Assembly (NCBI GenBank): GCA_002633025.1
Contig: NMRB01000247.1
Span: 357,031-421,030, forward strand
Origin: Notospermus geniculatus
Lineage: Eukaryota; Nemertea; Pilidiophora; Heteronemertea; Lineidae
DNA length: 64,000 nucleotides
Direction of reading: 5' to 3'
Of this stretch, positions 23,670 to 35,686 are shown one piece after another. Made by a program: the position numbers and the translations under genes. Numbering within the stretch: position 1 is the first letter of the stretch; every line of letters begins with the position of its first letter. Under the pieces are notes generated by a model. That model ran no database searches. It worked only from the letters and a program-made list of their open reading frames with translations, and was not told where the DNA came from.

Positions 23670-24537
23670 GTTGAATATGTGCTAGAGCCTCCTAGCGGAA
23701 GGAACGTCACCTAACCGTCAGGACTTTTGTCTCGGTTGTGACTATCTACTACTTTGCAGCCTTGACGCACCGAGCTACGCGTATGGATTGTTCTAAAAAC
23801 GCTGTTTTCAACTTACCTACGGTAGGACAGCAAAAAATTGACCAAATTTCGACAGCTGTGGGACACTTTTTACTGTCATGTCATCATTGACTGGTTTGGT
23901 TCCGTTGCCGAACAACAGATGTCACTGTTGCACCTTGAAGCCACCTATCCTTTTGCAATAGAACTAGGCTCGATGCTAGTGACACCTATCGGAAGCGACA
24001 AAGGCTAAACGTCATCTCTTTGTCTCCGCTGTGACAAACCAACAGACACTTTCTATTCATCTGTGCGGATTGAATCAGGAAACCTAGTTTGGCGTTATTG
24101 GGGCCGAGTATGATACTGCATCAGCTATAGAAGCAAAAATCCAAAATTGATATTTCTATTGTAATTCTACATTCATTTATTCATTTACACGTAATCTGTA
24201 CAGTCAGTGCTACAATATAACAATATTATGACAAAAACTTGTCAATCAATAAATAACAACTTTTGATGATTATCCTATCAATCAAATAAAACTACATAAA
24301 TCAATTGAACAACTGCCTATCCTCATTGCATATCCTAAAAGTTTGCCATTCAATATCATCTCGGACAGCATCTTCATCTGCAGGTCCTCATTAAGAAAAT
24401 GACCATATAAACACCAAGATTGTTCATGTCTTGCACATGCTTGAGGTGGTGACCTTTAAGTGTCTCCTTTGCACAATTATAGTTGTATAGAATTCTTCCC
24501 ACTTCCAGCAGATGATGTTCCTGAGTGAAACCGTTCC
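23670..24537. other. MPHOSPH10 promoter and CIAO2A 3' flank
   Basis: Both neighbours read leftward, so this holds the MPHOSPH10 upstream region and the CIAO2A 3' UTR. No other gene is seen. About 24160-24330 is AT-rich with AATAAA-like words. Confidence 0.5.
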
Positions 24538-25830
24538 TCAACTTTCTCCTTCAGCGATGCAACTGTTCACCAACTCGCGGAGATTAGGATTCTCCATAGC
24601 AGCAGCTATTCTTTCTTTGTCATTGATTTGCTTGTTAACTGAAAGGGAAGAAATGAAATTATTAAAGACAATGGCAGAATTTTACAGAGTTGGATCTTAA
24701 GTGCCACTCCTATACTGGGTCTTCTGATGCAAGAGTGGAGTTGATGGATGGTCCCACCAGTGAACTGAAAATCCAGATATTCACCAGGTCCAGACCACCA
24801 ACTGCTGATACAATATGATGTATACATGTATTTACTTTTTTATCATGCATGCACACTTCTTCCGTCAGTTGTTGGCACCAATAACAGCTAAACTTAACAC
24901 TGTTTTCTCTATAATATATTACAGCCTTTGAACATGGCTTGCTTACTTTCTTCTTCTGTGCTGTGTGTTCCCTTTGTGATGTATATGTCCAACTGAAAAG
25001 GAACAAATGATTGTGAGTACTTGCACACAACTGTGTAAGCTACACTCTGTTATATCAACAAGTCTGCAGCTCCATACTCACCTTGTGTTTATGAGGTAGA
25101 TCACGCTCAAGTTTCACCCTCATGCAAAGTCCTGCAAAGTAAGTGGAAATCATTCAACATCATTATCACTACTACACATTGTTGTAGTCCCCTTTCTATC
25201 AAACCACTTAGATTTCTGTCAAATCACTTAGATTTCTGTCAAATCCTCTTAGACTCTAATAAAAACAAAGGGTGTACACCACACCATGGAGGTATAAAAT
25301 AAGACCCCGTCACCGGCTTTAGCGAGGTTTAGAAGAATGCTTTTTGATCAGCAAGTCCATGTCCACATACCAATCAGAGTAGCTAAGGAACAATGTGGAA
25401 CAGTTGGTGTGAACTTCAGGGTGATAAGGATGGTATCATCATTGAACTGTTCCACTGCCACTCGCTCTTCACTCACTACTTCTAATTCTTCCAAATTTTC
25501 TGGCTTCTCTGGGTCTCTAATGCAACGAATGATGTCTGCAAAAATAATCATACTTAAAACAGTGCTGTGTAACCACGGTTATGTTATTTCTGTTATTCCA
25601 CGAGGAAATTGCCAATACGCAAAGGTACCGCTATTGTTGAACAGACATTTTCCCGTAAGATACATCCACCTACCACACTCGACTTCACTAAGCAGTTGGT
25701 GCCAGGCTCCAGGCAGAGAGAAAGGCAGGCGGGCGCGCCTGCGGGCCAGGCTCATTTGTACAGCTTAGCTAGCTCAGACATGCAAGAAACTTTTTTTCAT
25801 ACCATAAACATCGCCAACTAAATCATCCAT
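24538..25830 (-). CDS. CIAO2A: CIAO2A (FAM96A), MIP18-family Fe-S targeting protein
   Basis: CIAO2A acts in the cytosolic iron-sulfur assembly pathway, in vertebrates mainly for IRP1 maturation. Five exons, 25830-25803, 25535-25371, 25131-25082, 24992-24947 and 24638-24538, give 129 residues in consistent phase. The sequence carries [34 protein letters not shown] (with the conserved family cysteine), [40 protein letters not shown] and a short tail. These match CIAO2A better than CIAO2B (HCSL and KHKL rather than HCSM and RFKM). It is shorter than human CIAO2A (160) because it lacks the variable N-terminal extension. Start MDDLVGDVY is the only in-frame ATG in the first exon. Confidence 0.95.
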
Positions 25831-26293
25831 GATCTGGTAACTTCTGTAATTGAATCATACGCAATAAGTGGGACATTGTAAGAGCCCCGTGGTAGGAGCG
25901 CAGCATTGACGCACACACTCACACTGCAGCGCCATGTACAAAGTGAACAACGCAGAACAAACCGCAGAACATCCCCAGTGCAGCGTCCAGAAATAGTGCG
26001 CTCATTTGTTTCTGTAGAATGTCTGTTATTTGATCTAAATTGTAAAATGTGTGCATAATATTTCAGATTATTGTAAAAATTGTAAAATTCAATACGTTTA
26101 TAACCTGGGCTGATTCTTATAGAATGGCGCCTAGCCTAATTAGACCTAATTAAAAAATCTTCTGCGGATGGATTTTTATTGCACGTGACCGAACTCGTCC
26201 CGCGTCGCCATCTTTGCGGCTGGACGACTTGAATTTGTTCGTATTTTCCCGTGGAAGAACAACAAGTAACGCTCATTGAAACAATAAACAGTG
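25831..26293. promoter_or_regulatory. Head-to-head promoter and 5' UTR exon of the zinc-finger gene
   Basis: CIAO2A (minus) starts at 25830. On the plus strand a probable non-coding first exon ends at 26293 with the donor CAGTG/GTGAGTGAG. It contains CGCCATCTTTG, a YY1-type element often found at TATA-less start sites, and CACGTG lies just upstream (about 26183). The two genes therefore seem to share a promoter of a few hundred bases. Exact start sites are not visible. Confidence 0.5.
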
Positions 26294-26464
26294 GTGAGTG
26301 AGTGTTTATTTCCGTCTACATGAAACATAGATTCTGGTAGAATACTGTATTTTTGCTGGGAACTTTCAGAATATGAAAAAAAACGTTGAGAAGTCCCTGC
26401 CCCGGCGCCGAGATTGCGTCGGAAGCCCGTTCCCTGCCCGCCGCCGGCCTCCCGCGCGCGCAAC

Positions 26465-26479
26465 ATGACAATGGATAAG
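26465..26479 (+). CDS. Candidate alternative first coding exon of the zinc-finger gene
   Basis: In a CpG-rich stretch (26395-26490) the sequence ATGACAATGGATAAG runs into GTACGC. It would encode MTMDK in phase 0, the phase needed to join the exon at 28991. This is inference from a start codon, a weak donor and phase only. Confidence 0.25.
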
Positions 26480-26823
26480 GTACGCGGCGTACCTCTTTCG
26501 AGGTTGAGACCCTGCTTAGTCCAGTGCATGCATGGCACGTGCAAAATTAGAAATAGCGCTCTTTTATTACTGTAGATGCCATGGTCAAATAGGCCTAGGC
26601 CTACCGCCTAGCTAGGTCAGGATGGGGGGGGGGGGTAGGCCCTAATTTCCATTGCCTGTGCAGTGCTGTGCTGTGCCATGAATTTGAGATGGGGAAAGAT
26701 GTTTTTTGGAACGAGTTTAGATTAGGAAAAAAAGGAAAGGTCATCGATTGACGGAATACACAGTTTGTGAAATTAGGCTGCCTAGGCAGGCCTAGCTGCC
26801 GTCATTTTATTTTGTGTTTTGCA

Positions 26824-26932
26824 GGCCTTCTGTTGTAAGGCGAGCAAAAAAGTGCATGCGGCTCGCAAACAGTCGAATTTCTATTGTTTGCAAGGCGCAT
26901 GCACTTTTTTGCTTGCCTTACAACAGAAGGCC
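26824..26932. repeat. Long hairpin: 48-bp arms, 13-base loop
   Basis: Arms 26824-26871 and 26885-26932 pair with only a few mismatches. The word TGTGTTTTGCAGG flanks both sides as a direct repeat (26813-26825 and 26933-26945). It could be a fold-back transposon with a target duplication, or a source of double-stranded RNA within the first intron of the zinc-finger gene. Confidence 0.7.
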
Positions 26933-28638
26933 TGTGTTTTGCAGGGTTCAAAGTTCATGACCATTTGGTCTGAAATGCGACCTGGATTTTGCTCTGTGCG
27001 ACCAAAAAATTTGATGTCCTAATGCATTTTGTATTGTGTGCGACTTGATTTTTTGGCATGTTCGACCAAAATCTGCTTTTTCAGAAAATGAACTTTGATC
27101 CCTGTTTTGCCATTGGTTGGTTGGGCTTTTTCAATGTCTTTGCCTCTTATTATTTTGCCCTTCATCTCATGTCATTTTTACATTCCAAATATATTATCTT
27201 CTTTTCACAAATTTACCCATGCCATAATTTATAAAACTCTTTTCTTTCAGCCTAGTTAAGCACTACACTAATTAGGCCTACATAGGCCTACACTCTGTTT
27301 GCTGTCAGGTCTAGCAACCAATTTATGGGGCTTGGACTTTATTCATCCTTAATTGTCATGTTTGTACAGGATTCTTCAGATCTACATGTACATTTGGGAT
27401 TCAGCTCAGTCTTTTCTGGTCTCTCCAACTGAAAAGTGCCTGACTCATTATTCTGCGGTGAAATAATGACTATTCCTCGTCTTTCTAGGCCTCTAAAATC
27501 GGGCATTGTCTCCCTAATTAGTAAAGAGTATGCAATTGTTTTTGTGTCATCATAGCTCTTAATCATTCAGTACAAAGCATCATCTGTGCAAGTTTCAAGC
27601 AAATTGAAACAGTAGTTTTAGAATTATGCCGAACTTGTAACAACCCTTCATTTCTGCCCAGCCCCTTTCCACAAAAAAATGGTGGCCGCTAATTTTGCAA
27701 ATTGTGTATAACAAGTCGCATTGTACACAGCTAGCCTAGGATTTCCATTGTGTGCCATGGAGCAGTGGCAGTCAGGAAAAAAAGCTTCGGGAGTGATCTG
27801 TCACTCCCGTAGGTTTATGGCGGGAGCTATTTGTTAATCACTCACGTCAGTTTGCCCACTGGAGCTAAATTCATGTCACTCCCGTGACTTACCTACGGGA
27901 GCTACATGTATATTTTTTTACACGATGCTTCACCTGACACAACATCCGATGTCTAACCAATTACTAACTCTAACATTGCTTTTCCATGAGGTGTAGGCCT
28001 ACAATGCACCACAGTAAATGCTCCAAAGTGCAAAAAGTTGTAAAAGCAAGAGTCTCACCCCTTGACATGAAAGGCCTCTCTGTGAATTCAAATTTCCCGC
28101 CTATAGCAGTATATTAAAACAGGTAATTTTCTGATTGGCTGTTGACATGTCACATGGTTGATATTTCTTCCTACTGTGACAGTCAAACTTACTTGATAAC
28201 TTGGCCCCAAAATGGTTACCTAAGTAAAAAGCTTGCAATGAAATCAACAGAATATTGAACAAAAGACCCAATTTGAGCCTCTCATAGTGTCCATCATAGC
28301 TTATTTCTGCTCATTAGGCATGTTAGGTCAGACTAGCTGACCAGGAACATCGTAGGTACACACTCATCATGCTCATGGAGATCGTCTGCCTGCTGTTGGC
28401 GCGAAGCCAGATCAAGTAAATACATGTATCTCTTCGTAGAAATGACCAACACGGGCAAACTTTATGTCATTGGAAAGGAAATTTTATCAGGAATCCAACT
28501 AAACAGTTTTTNTGTTCTTTTCAAGCATTAAAATTCTGTTTATTTCAGTTTTTGCCATGATTGCAAAGTGTGCAATGCTCTAGGCTGAGACTTGTAATCA
28601 TTAAAGTTACGATATAGAATTAGAAAGTCGGTGACAAA

Positions 28639-30335
28639 ATGGCAGAACATCAACAAATGCAACAACCTCACCAGGTATGGCTGTGGTACTGAGCTGTGGA
28701 GCCATGTTGAAGAAAAATTTTGTCCCAAAATGTGTTACTCTCTTGATTAGAATATGATTACTCTCTTGATTAGAATATGAAGCTGCAGGAGGTAACTGAC
28801 ACCATCGACATGCAGATAGTTTGCACCTGACAATTACCTGGCTCTGGTGACACTTTTTAATTCTGCTGTGTTAAAGTTAGAGAAACTTTGCAATGCAAAG
28901 AGTGCATTTTAAGTGGGCCAACTTATTTGGTGAAACTGTGAAGGTGCTCCTGTCTCCTGCAAATCCTTATTTTCTTTCATTTTCTTGCAGGGGCAGCAGA
29001 TGACTGCTCAAATCCTCAATGTCCAGGGTGGTGTTGCCACCCTGGATGAACCTGTACCTGTACAAATTATGATGCCCGCCACTGTAGTGATGGAAGAGCA
29101 CCACCAACCTCAGGAACATCACCAGGTTCCTCAGCATGTACAAGAAATGCATGAAGTTGTTCAGGAGGCTGTTGGAGCTACAACACAGGGTACCCCTCCT
29201 GAAGACCCAAAGATCACCAACAAAAAGGAATTGAGTAAACAGTGGAAAAGCCTGTGTAAAAGGGTGAGTTATGCCCTGTTGGTCAGTGCGTATACAATGG
29301 GATGTTGATTTCAGTAGGGGGAATGAAGTTTTAAACAAAACCCTGAGCAACTGACCCAAGACAAAAATAGAAGCTATTGGGGTTAACAGTCATTTTGTCT
29401 TTGCAGGCAAAGCAGTGGTGCAGTATGCATGATGATAGTGTCCCTAATTTTGTGATGATGTATTTGGACGAGAACCGCCTTGTTTGGGAAGGTAAGAATT
29501 GTTCATTTCCAGTAGGCAAAAAGGTTTTCTGTTAAATGACATTACATGAAAAACAGGTTCATCCGTAATGCTTCATCTTCATCAGTGGATTTACATCGAG
29601 GAAGCATGTTATTTTCAATATTTTAAATTTAGTTGAATCAATAGTAACCTTTTTTCATTAGGCCCTGACCATATGGAATCATTCATCAGCGACGAGTCTG
29701 TGATTAGCGCCTTCCTTCGGACTGCAGCCCTGTCAGAAAGCCTAATTGGTATGGAAAAGAGAGGTGCCGATGATACACAAGGTATTATTGATAATGATAT
29801 CGTGTACTGTTGCTCAAATGACAATGCATGACTGACAAATAAAGCATTGTACCCCTTCAGGGGTACTCACAATGTGATCAAGACAGATTAATTTCCTGTG
29901 AATGAGTATTTGGTGTTGCTTGGTACAGGCAGTTGGTTGTAGATGATCCTTTCTTGCTTGTATACAAAAGGTGATTTCTTGCAGATATTTCTCATCCTGC
30001 CAAGAAACAGAAGAAAGCTGTTGATACAGCTGATGAATCTCAAAAAGCTGTTGATGATGAAGATGATGTCTTATCTGCAATTCTTGAAAAACGTGAGCCA
30101 GAAGACCAAGATGCTGAGCAGGTTGAGGGGGCAGGTGGTGATGAAAAGAAAGCCGATGTTGATCCTGGGTTGTCGCAGGGGACTGATACAGACCAGCCGA
30201 GTCAGTCAACATCTGAAGGCCAGAGCCAAGGTGGTGAGGGTGATGTGCTTTCCCAGGTGATAGAAAGTGTGATCAAGGATTGGGCACCAGGTCAAGGCCC
30301 TCCACCAACTTCTCAAGATGAAGGTGGAGATGCTA
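28639..30335 (+). CDS. Constant N-terminal exons of the alternative zinc-finger gene
   Basis: Five coding exons, 28639-28674, 28991-29263, 29407-29491, 29662-29781 and 29985-30335, encode 288 residues plus one base (A) of a shared codon. The first starts MAEHQQMQQPHQ; its exon begins at 28549 with 90 bases of UTR. Gln/His-rich sequence comes first. A compact segment across exons 3-5 (KELSKQWKSLCKRAKQWC ... NFVMMYLDENRLVWEG ... SVISAFLRTAALSESLIG) may be a folded or oligomerising domain. An acidic region with a KKQKK basic patch follows. It is not a BTB, ZAD, KRAB or SCAN domain as far as I can recognise. The final donor, GCTA/GTAAGT, has the phase of all ten downstream zinc-finger exons. If unspliced it would stop at 30448. 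Confidence 0.85.
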
Positions 30336-31861
30336 GTAAGTTTGACTTCTCTTATTCCCCTTTGACATTGTTCTTGGACCATGTCATCTTAAGTCCTGTC
30401 CACCTTTGTGGTTATTCTTTGTCAACCTGCCATTATCATGAATGGTGAGGTAACCAGTACATGAAGAACTGTCTTTCTGAGACACCTCCGAGCTTTTAGT
30501 AGATAAAGTTTGATCTCTGAAGTGTGCATTTTGATCTCTGAAGTGTGCATTTGATGATGTCCGGCAAGGTGGTACTAATCATACACAGGATCTGACTGCA
30601 TAGTGGCAGGACTTAAGGTTGCAAGCTCCATGCTGGACACAGGGTTGCATACAATGCATTGCACCCTGTTGACAACAGACAAAAGAGGACCTGATAATGT
30701 GTGTCCTGGATGGATGAGCGTGGTCACCCGAACATCTTGATGAGAAGCAAATCAGTGCCGGTTAGGAAAACGATTGTCTTGTTACAGGCAATTCCACTTC
30801 AGGCTGAAAGTGGTGTTCGACGTTTCTTGAGTGGATTTTTGGTTGTATATGCTGCATTCGGGAATTTGGTTACCCTCTGGCCAACTACAATACATTTTCT
30901 TCACGCAATTTCTTTCAATATCAAATGCAGTGCAAGTCTCCAGTTGTAGTGGTCAAGCAGATGTCAAGTTGGACTGTCAATCAAAGGTCCTGCATGTTCC
31001 ATCTTGCTTACCTTTTCGGCATTGCTGTCTTGATTGTCGGTTGTTCAATATCGTGTCCATCTATCCAGGATGCTTGTCGTATGGGTCCTTCACAAAAAGA
31101 TGCATTTCCAAGAGGATATAGATGAAACTGTCAGTTGCTTTCTTTTGCTGGACTCTTTTGGTATTTTGTCTGTTGTCCTCTTGTAATAGCTTTCTTTATT
31201 TCAGAAGAAGTAAGTATCATCATCTTGATGGATTTCAGAGGAGTACTGGAGGATTCTTCAACTCTTGACATCTTGACCGTCAAGTGTCAGTTTTGGTTGT
31301 TTGCCAATCTTCCCTTTCCTTAGACTTTTTCATTTCCTTTCATTGTTACCAAGTTATGTCATTCAGATTGTTGAACATCTGCAGTGGATGAAGTTGATTC
31401 ATGATGATGTGAATTTTCTAAAATGCTGATCATCTTCTACACAATGTGTGCAGCATTTACATAATTTCATGCCACACACAGACATTCCGTTTTGATTGAT
31501 GTGATCATTATGAAATATTCAGAGACAAATTTTGACACAATGCTTATGATGCCTGTTGATAAAATCTGGGAATTATCATTTCCTTCAGTTTTAACTCACA
31601 ACAGCTTGTGTCTTCAGACAGTCATGGGGGGGGGGGTCTTGACTGCATTTGAGGTTTGGCTGGTCCAGCTCTTCTGAATCGTACTTCCCTTGTTTCATTA
31701 TTTGTGCCACTTCCTCAGTTAGTAGACAGCAGCCATTGACATCAATGATGGATCTCAGTTGAATGACATTGACTTTGAAGTCTATGGAGTCGAGATATTC
31801 ATGACATAGTGGAGTTCTGTGTACCAAGTCACCAGTCTTACTCCCGCCACCTCCCTTCCAG
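30336..31861 (+). other. Intron between the common donor and the first zinc-finger exon
   Basis: Apart from the candidate short exon there is no clear coding sequence. A 22-bp tandem duplication (TTTGATCTCTGAAGTGTGCA) lies at about 30508-30552. Confidence 0.4.
31207..31323 (+). CDS. Candidate short non-finger terminal exon
   Basis: After CTTTCTTTATTTCAG at about 31192-31206 the sequence is open in the same phase as the zinc-finger exons. It would add KEVSIIILMDFRG and about 25 more residues before the stop at 31321-31323. It would give an isoform without fingers. Only splice site and phase support it, and a donor-like GTAAGTAT lies at its start. Confidence 0.25.
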   Translation, partial: EVSIIILMDFRGVLEDSSTLDILTVKCQFWLFANLPFP

Positions 31862-33159
31862 ATGGCGACCAGCGGGCACATGTTGATGTGGACAGATGCA
31901 TTGCAGGGCAAAAGTGTCTGCCTTGTTGTTTGCCCTCACCATCAGAAATGTCTGGGAATGTGATTGTGCTGAAATCGTCTCAACAGAATAATCATCCTAA
32001 TGATGAAGGCCGAGTGATCAATAGGTCTGCCCATTTAAGTCGTGATCAGAAAATAACCGTATGTTCATCTTGTTTGTTGAGGGTCGATGGATCTCATGTC
32101 TGTAGTAATGTTAATCGGATTCAAGCAGCAGGAGCTAACAGTAAGCCAACTACCATCCACAGTGGTTCAGAGACTTGTGTTTACTGTGGGAAAAATGTGA
32201 AGAAGCGACACATGAACGAGCATGTCAGGAGACACACGAAAGTACCCAAGTGCAATTGTGAAATTTGTGGCAAAGGTTTCATGAAAGTTTCATTACTGAA
32301 AGCTCATTATCATAGACACACAGACGATAAACCTTTTCCTTGTGATAGGTGTGAGAAGACATTCTTCAATAAAGCGTCTTTGAGGCAGCACATGTTGATG
32401 GAACATAGTGTTACTCCCTGGGTTGATAGTGGGAAATCAATTCATAAATGTCCTCATTGTGATAAAGTGTTCGTTCATAAAAGCAAACTCAGTTTCCATG
32501 TTGAGAAGCATTTTCAAAATAAACGTTTTATTTGTGAATATTGCAGTAGGGCATTCCTGAGAAATTCAGATTTGCGAAAGCACATTCGTTGTCACACTGG
32601 TGAATTGCCCTACAGTTGTACATTCTGTTGTAAAAAATTTAGGCAAAATTCTAATTTGAGGACTCATTTGAAGACTCATAATACTGACAAATACATGTGC
32701 GAAAGTTGTGGGAAGAAGTACTCATGCCAAAGGAGTTTCAAAAGACATATGGACTCGCATAAAAGTCCTCAGCCAAAAAACAAGCAAAGTGAATCAACAG
32801 AGGAACTACTTTCTTCTCGGCATGTCCCGAGCTGGAATACTGCCAATGTATCGAATGAGAACCAAGGTTTGGTGATACGTGAAGCATTGCAGATGCAAAA
32901 GCAAATGTCTCGGCTGCATCATGCAGCCGAGTATAGGACACCTTTCATGGAAGAACTGCCAAGCTCATTACCGTATGGGGCACCAGTGAACAGGACTCTC
33001 CCTGATGTGCACACTCTCGGCATAGGTACATCAAGTACCATAGCCTTCCGCGATGCCCGATCTAGCGTTGTTCCAGACTCTTTCAATTCAGGGCAGTCGG
33101 AATCTGTTGAAGATACTAGTAATTCAGTGATATCCTCTCTTGGATCATTACTCCGATGA
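31862..33159 (+). CDS. Alternative terminal exon ZF1, 7 C2H2 fingers
   Basis: The acceptor CTCCCTTCCAG ends at 31861 and the exon joins the constant part through an AAT (Asn) codon, giving a 720-residue isoform. Fingers begin with CVYCGKNVKKRHMNEHVRRH. They include CEICGKGFMKVSLLKAH and CEYCSRAFLRNSDLRKH, and end with CESCGKKYSCQRSFKRH. Linkers are mostly not TGEKP. A Ser-rich tail without fingers follows. The exon starts with a Cys/Pro-rich leader (KCLPCCLPSPS). The next finger exon is only 255 bp after its stop. No canonical AATAAA is seen between; an AATACA variant is near 33217. Confidence 0.88.
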
Positions 33160-33414
33160 CGTCATCTTGTTAATTCATCATGCCACATTTGTAAATGTGC
33201 AAGCTGTTGTGAATGAAATACATTTGTTCCTGCAGTCTGATAACCAGTTCTTTTATCAAGCATTTGGACACAGTGCCCCAGTGGACACTGTCGTAACAAC
33301 TGACAAAATCACTCGCATTTCCAAGATGCTGAGAGTGTCAATATAGAGTGCTGATGCAATAGTAGTGTGAAAAGGAGATTGCCCTGTTACTTATGGACCT
33401 CCCATCCATTGCAG

Positions 33415-35405
33415 ATGTGCCTGTTGATGTAACAAGACTGTCCAGTCGTGGGGGCTCTTCTGCATGTACCAGTGCTCTGCGTTCTCGTCTCACAGTGGTA
33501 CACAACTCGGCACATTGTGAATCCTCCACTGATGCTAAGCAACTTCCAGCTCCTCCACCTGTTTCTAGGCTGTCTTCCCCAGCTAGTGTTGTGCGTCCAG
33601 TTCACTCTACTGCAAAACTGTTGAACATTCGTGTCAAACCAAATGCAACAAATGAGAAGTGTCGCTGTGAAGTTTGTCACAAAGAGTTTCCATCAAGAAT
33701 GAAGTTGAATTTTCACATGCAGAATCATAAATGGGATAAGACTTCAGTGTGTGATTTGTGTGGAAAACGCTTATCATCTCTGTACAACTTGACTCTCCAT
33801 AAGCGATTGGTACATCAAGAAGGAAAAGTATTCTCTTGTTCATATTGTGGTGAGGACTTTGACAATGATGAAGCACTGAACAGGCACATTGATGAGCAGA
33901 AACATAATGAAAGTGCTCCAACCGATCTTGCAGTTCCTTTGAATCAGAGTGCCATGAAAAACACTTTGGAATGTGAGGATGGAAGCTATACTTGCCAAAA
34001 GTGCTCTCAACCACTTTCAAGTCATTCTGCTTTGCTTCTCCACGAGTGCAGTCATGAAAAACAGTTCACATGCGAAGTTTGTGGGAAATCATTGATGAAT
34101 AAGCAAAGCCTCGCTCAGCACCTCAAAAGACATGGAAAGGAACAGCATGACTGTCCCAGATGTGGGAGGAGTTTTCGGGACCAGCTGACTATGGAGTGTC
34201 ACGCAAACAGTGTGTGTGGATGTTCGTTTGAAATCAATCGCTCTGCAGTGAACAGTTGCTCAGTTTGTGCCCGTGTTTTTGTTCATCGGCGAGACCTCAT
34301 CCAACATGAACGCATTCATACTGGGGAAAAGCCATTTGTTTGTGAGAAATGCGGGAGGGCATTTGCGAGGAAGTCCGATCTGAACCAACATGTGCGCCGC
34401 CATGTTGAGCGAAGGCGCTTTCCTTGTCCAAAGTGTGGGAAGGTTTTCAGAGACTTGATCAATATGAAAAGACATGCAAATAACAAGTGTGGATTTGCAT
34501 TTGATATTGGTGTCTATGCTACACGCAATCATTTGTGTTCAATTTGCTCTCGTGCGTTCACGAGTCGGTGTGACTTGATACGCCATGAGCGGGTGCATAC
34601 TGGTGAACGACCGTATGTCTGTGATATATGTGGGAAGGCATTCAGTGTCAAGTCTAGTCTAAACAAACATGCACAAGTTCACACAGACGGTGATGGAAGA
34701 AGTTTTCCTTGTCCGAAGTGTGGCAAAGTGTTTAAAAATGAAGCATCTGTCAAAAAACATTGCAAAAAAGTCTGCAAGTTTTCCCTAGAGGGTGACATGT
34801 GGAAACAAAAAATAGTTCTGGACAAGAAATCTCTTGAAAACGAACAGGGTTCCAATGAAAAGCCATTCCCTTGTATGAAATGTGGAAAGAACTTTAAAAG
34901 TCTGAAATCAGTTAAAAATCATGCCAAGAAGGTCTGCAAGTACACCCTTAATAGTGTAGAAGGAGGAAAGGCTCTTATTTTGAGTAGAGATTTAATAAAT
35001 GAACATGATTATGATGAAGTGTCTGCACCAGTTGCTTCTCATGCGCCTGTGCCAGCAAGTTCGTCTGAAACTGTTCAAATTCACAATCAGTCAATCGTTC
35101 CGTTCACACGGCAGTGTCAGTATTGTGGGTCACAATTCCTTGATGATCAGTCATTCAGTCAACACAGCTGTGGCCTGATTCCACCGTTAAGGCAGCACGA
35201 AGTGGCAGTTGGCTCTCATCCTCAGTATGTTGTTCCGTCCTTCCATCAGGATCTCTCTACACCAGTTCTAAATGTTGGTAGTAAATGTTTGCCTGTTGGA
35301 AGTCTTTACAATACATGTAATACCCCAAATGCAAATATGGCTTCTATTTCTAGTCAAAATACATCAACAGTAGCACCATGTGAAAGAGTATTACATGTAT
35401 TGTAA
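33415..35405 (+). CDS. Alternative terminal exon ZF2, about 14 fingers
   Basis: The acceptor CATCCATTGCAG ends at 33414, phase 1 (Asn junction), giving a 951-residue isoform. There are about fourteen finger units, several of C2HC type (CPRCGRSFRDQLTMECHANSVC-like ends in Cys instead of His). Two blocks of the pattern SDL..H.R.HTGEKPF..C lie in the middle, each followed by a PKCGKVF finger, so part of the exon looks internally duplicated. A Ser/Pro-rich tail with one partial finger ends it. Its leader DVPVDV resembles DVPGET of ZF3. Confidence 0.88.
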
Positions 35406-35686
35406 TCAATAAGTGGGCTGCAATGAGTGCTGATTTCTCCCTTCAAACATGTCAACTGTTGATGGTCATGTCTTCCCTTTGCATCCTGCTCCAAATTGTC
35501 TTGAAAAATAGACTTGCTTTGTTTGTTGTCACATAGGCTAATAGAAACATTGTAAGAATGGGTCCTTATGCAAGCGAGTGCAATGTAGGTATGCTGGATA
35601 ATTATCATTGCCACTTGTGAGTTTTCTTATTATAATCTTTACAGTCAAGCCTTTAGTGATGTGGACATCCCATTCTGACATTGCAG

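Larger units (their letters stand above)
26294..28548 (+). other. First intron of the zinc-finger gene
   Basis: It runs from the 5' UTR donor to the acceptor TATTTCAG at 28541-28548. It contains the hairpin above, a short CGGGAGTGA fold-back near 27788-27809, AGGCCTA words, and a single N at 28512. No gene is seen within it. Confidence 0.45.

Noticed and set aside
28639-30335. BTB, ZAD, KRAB or SCAN domain in the constant part
   Set aside because: None of the signature residues of these domains could be found on reading the sequence.
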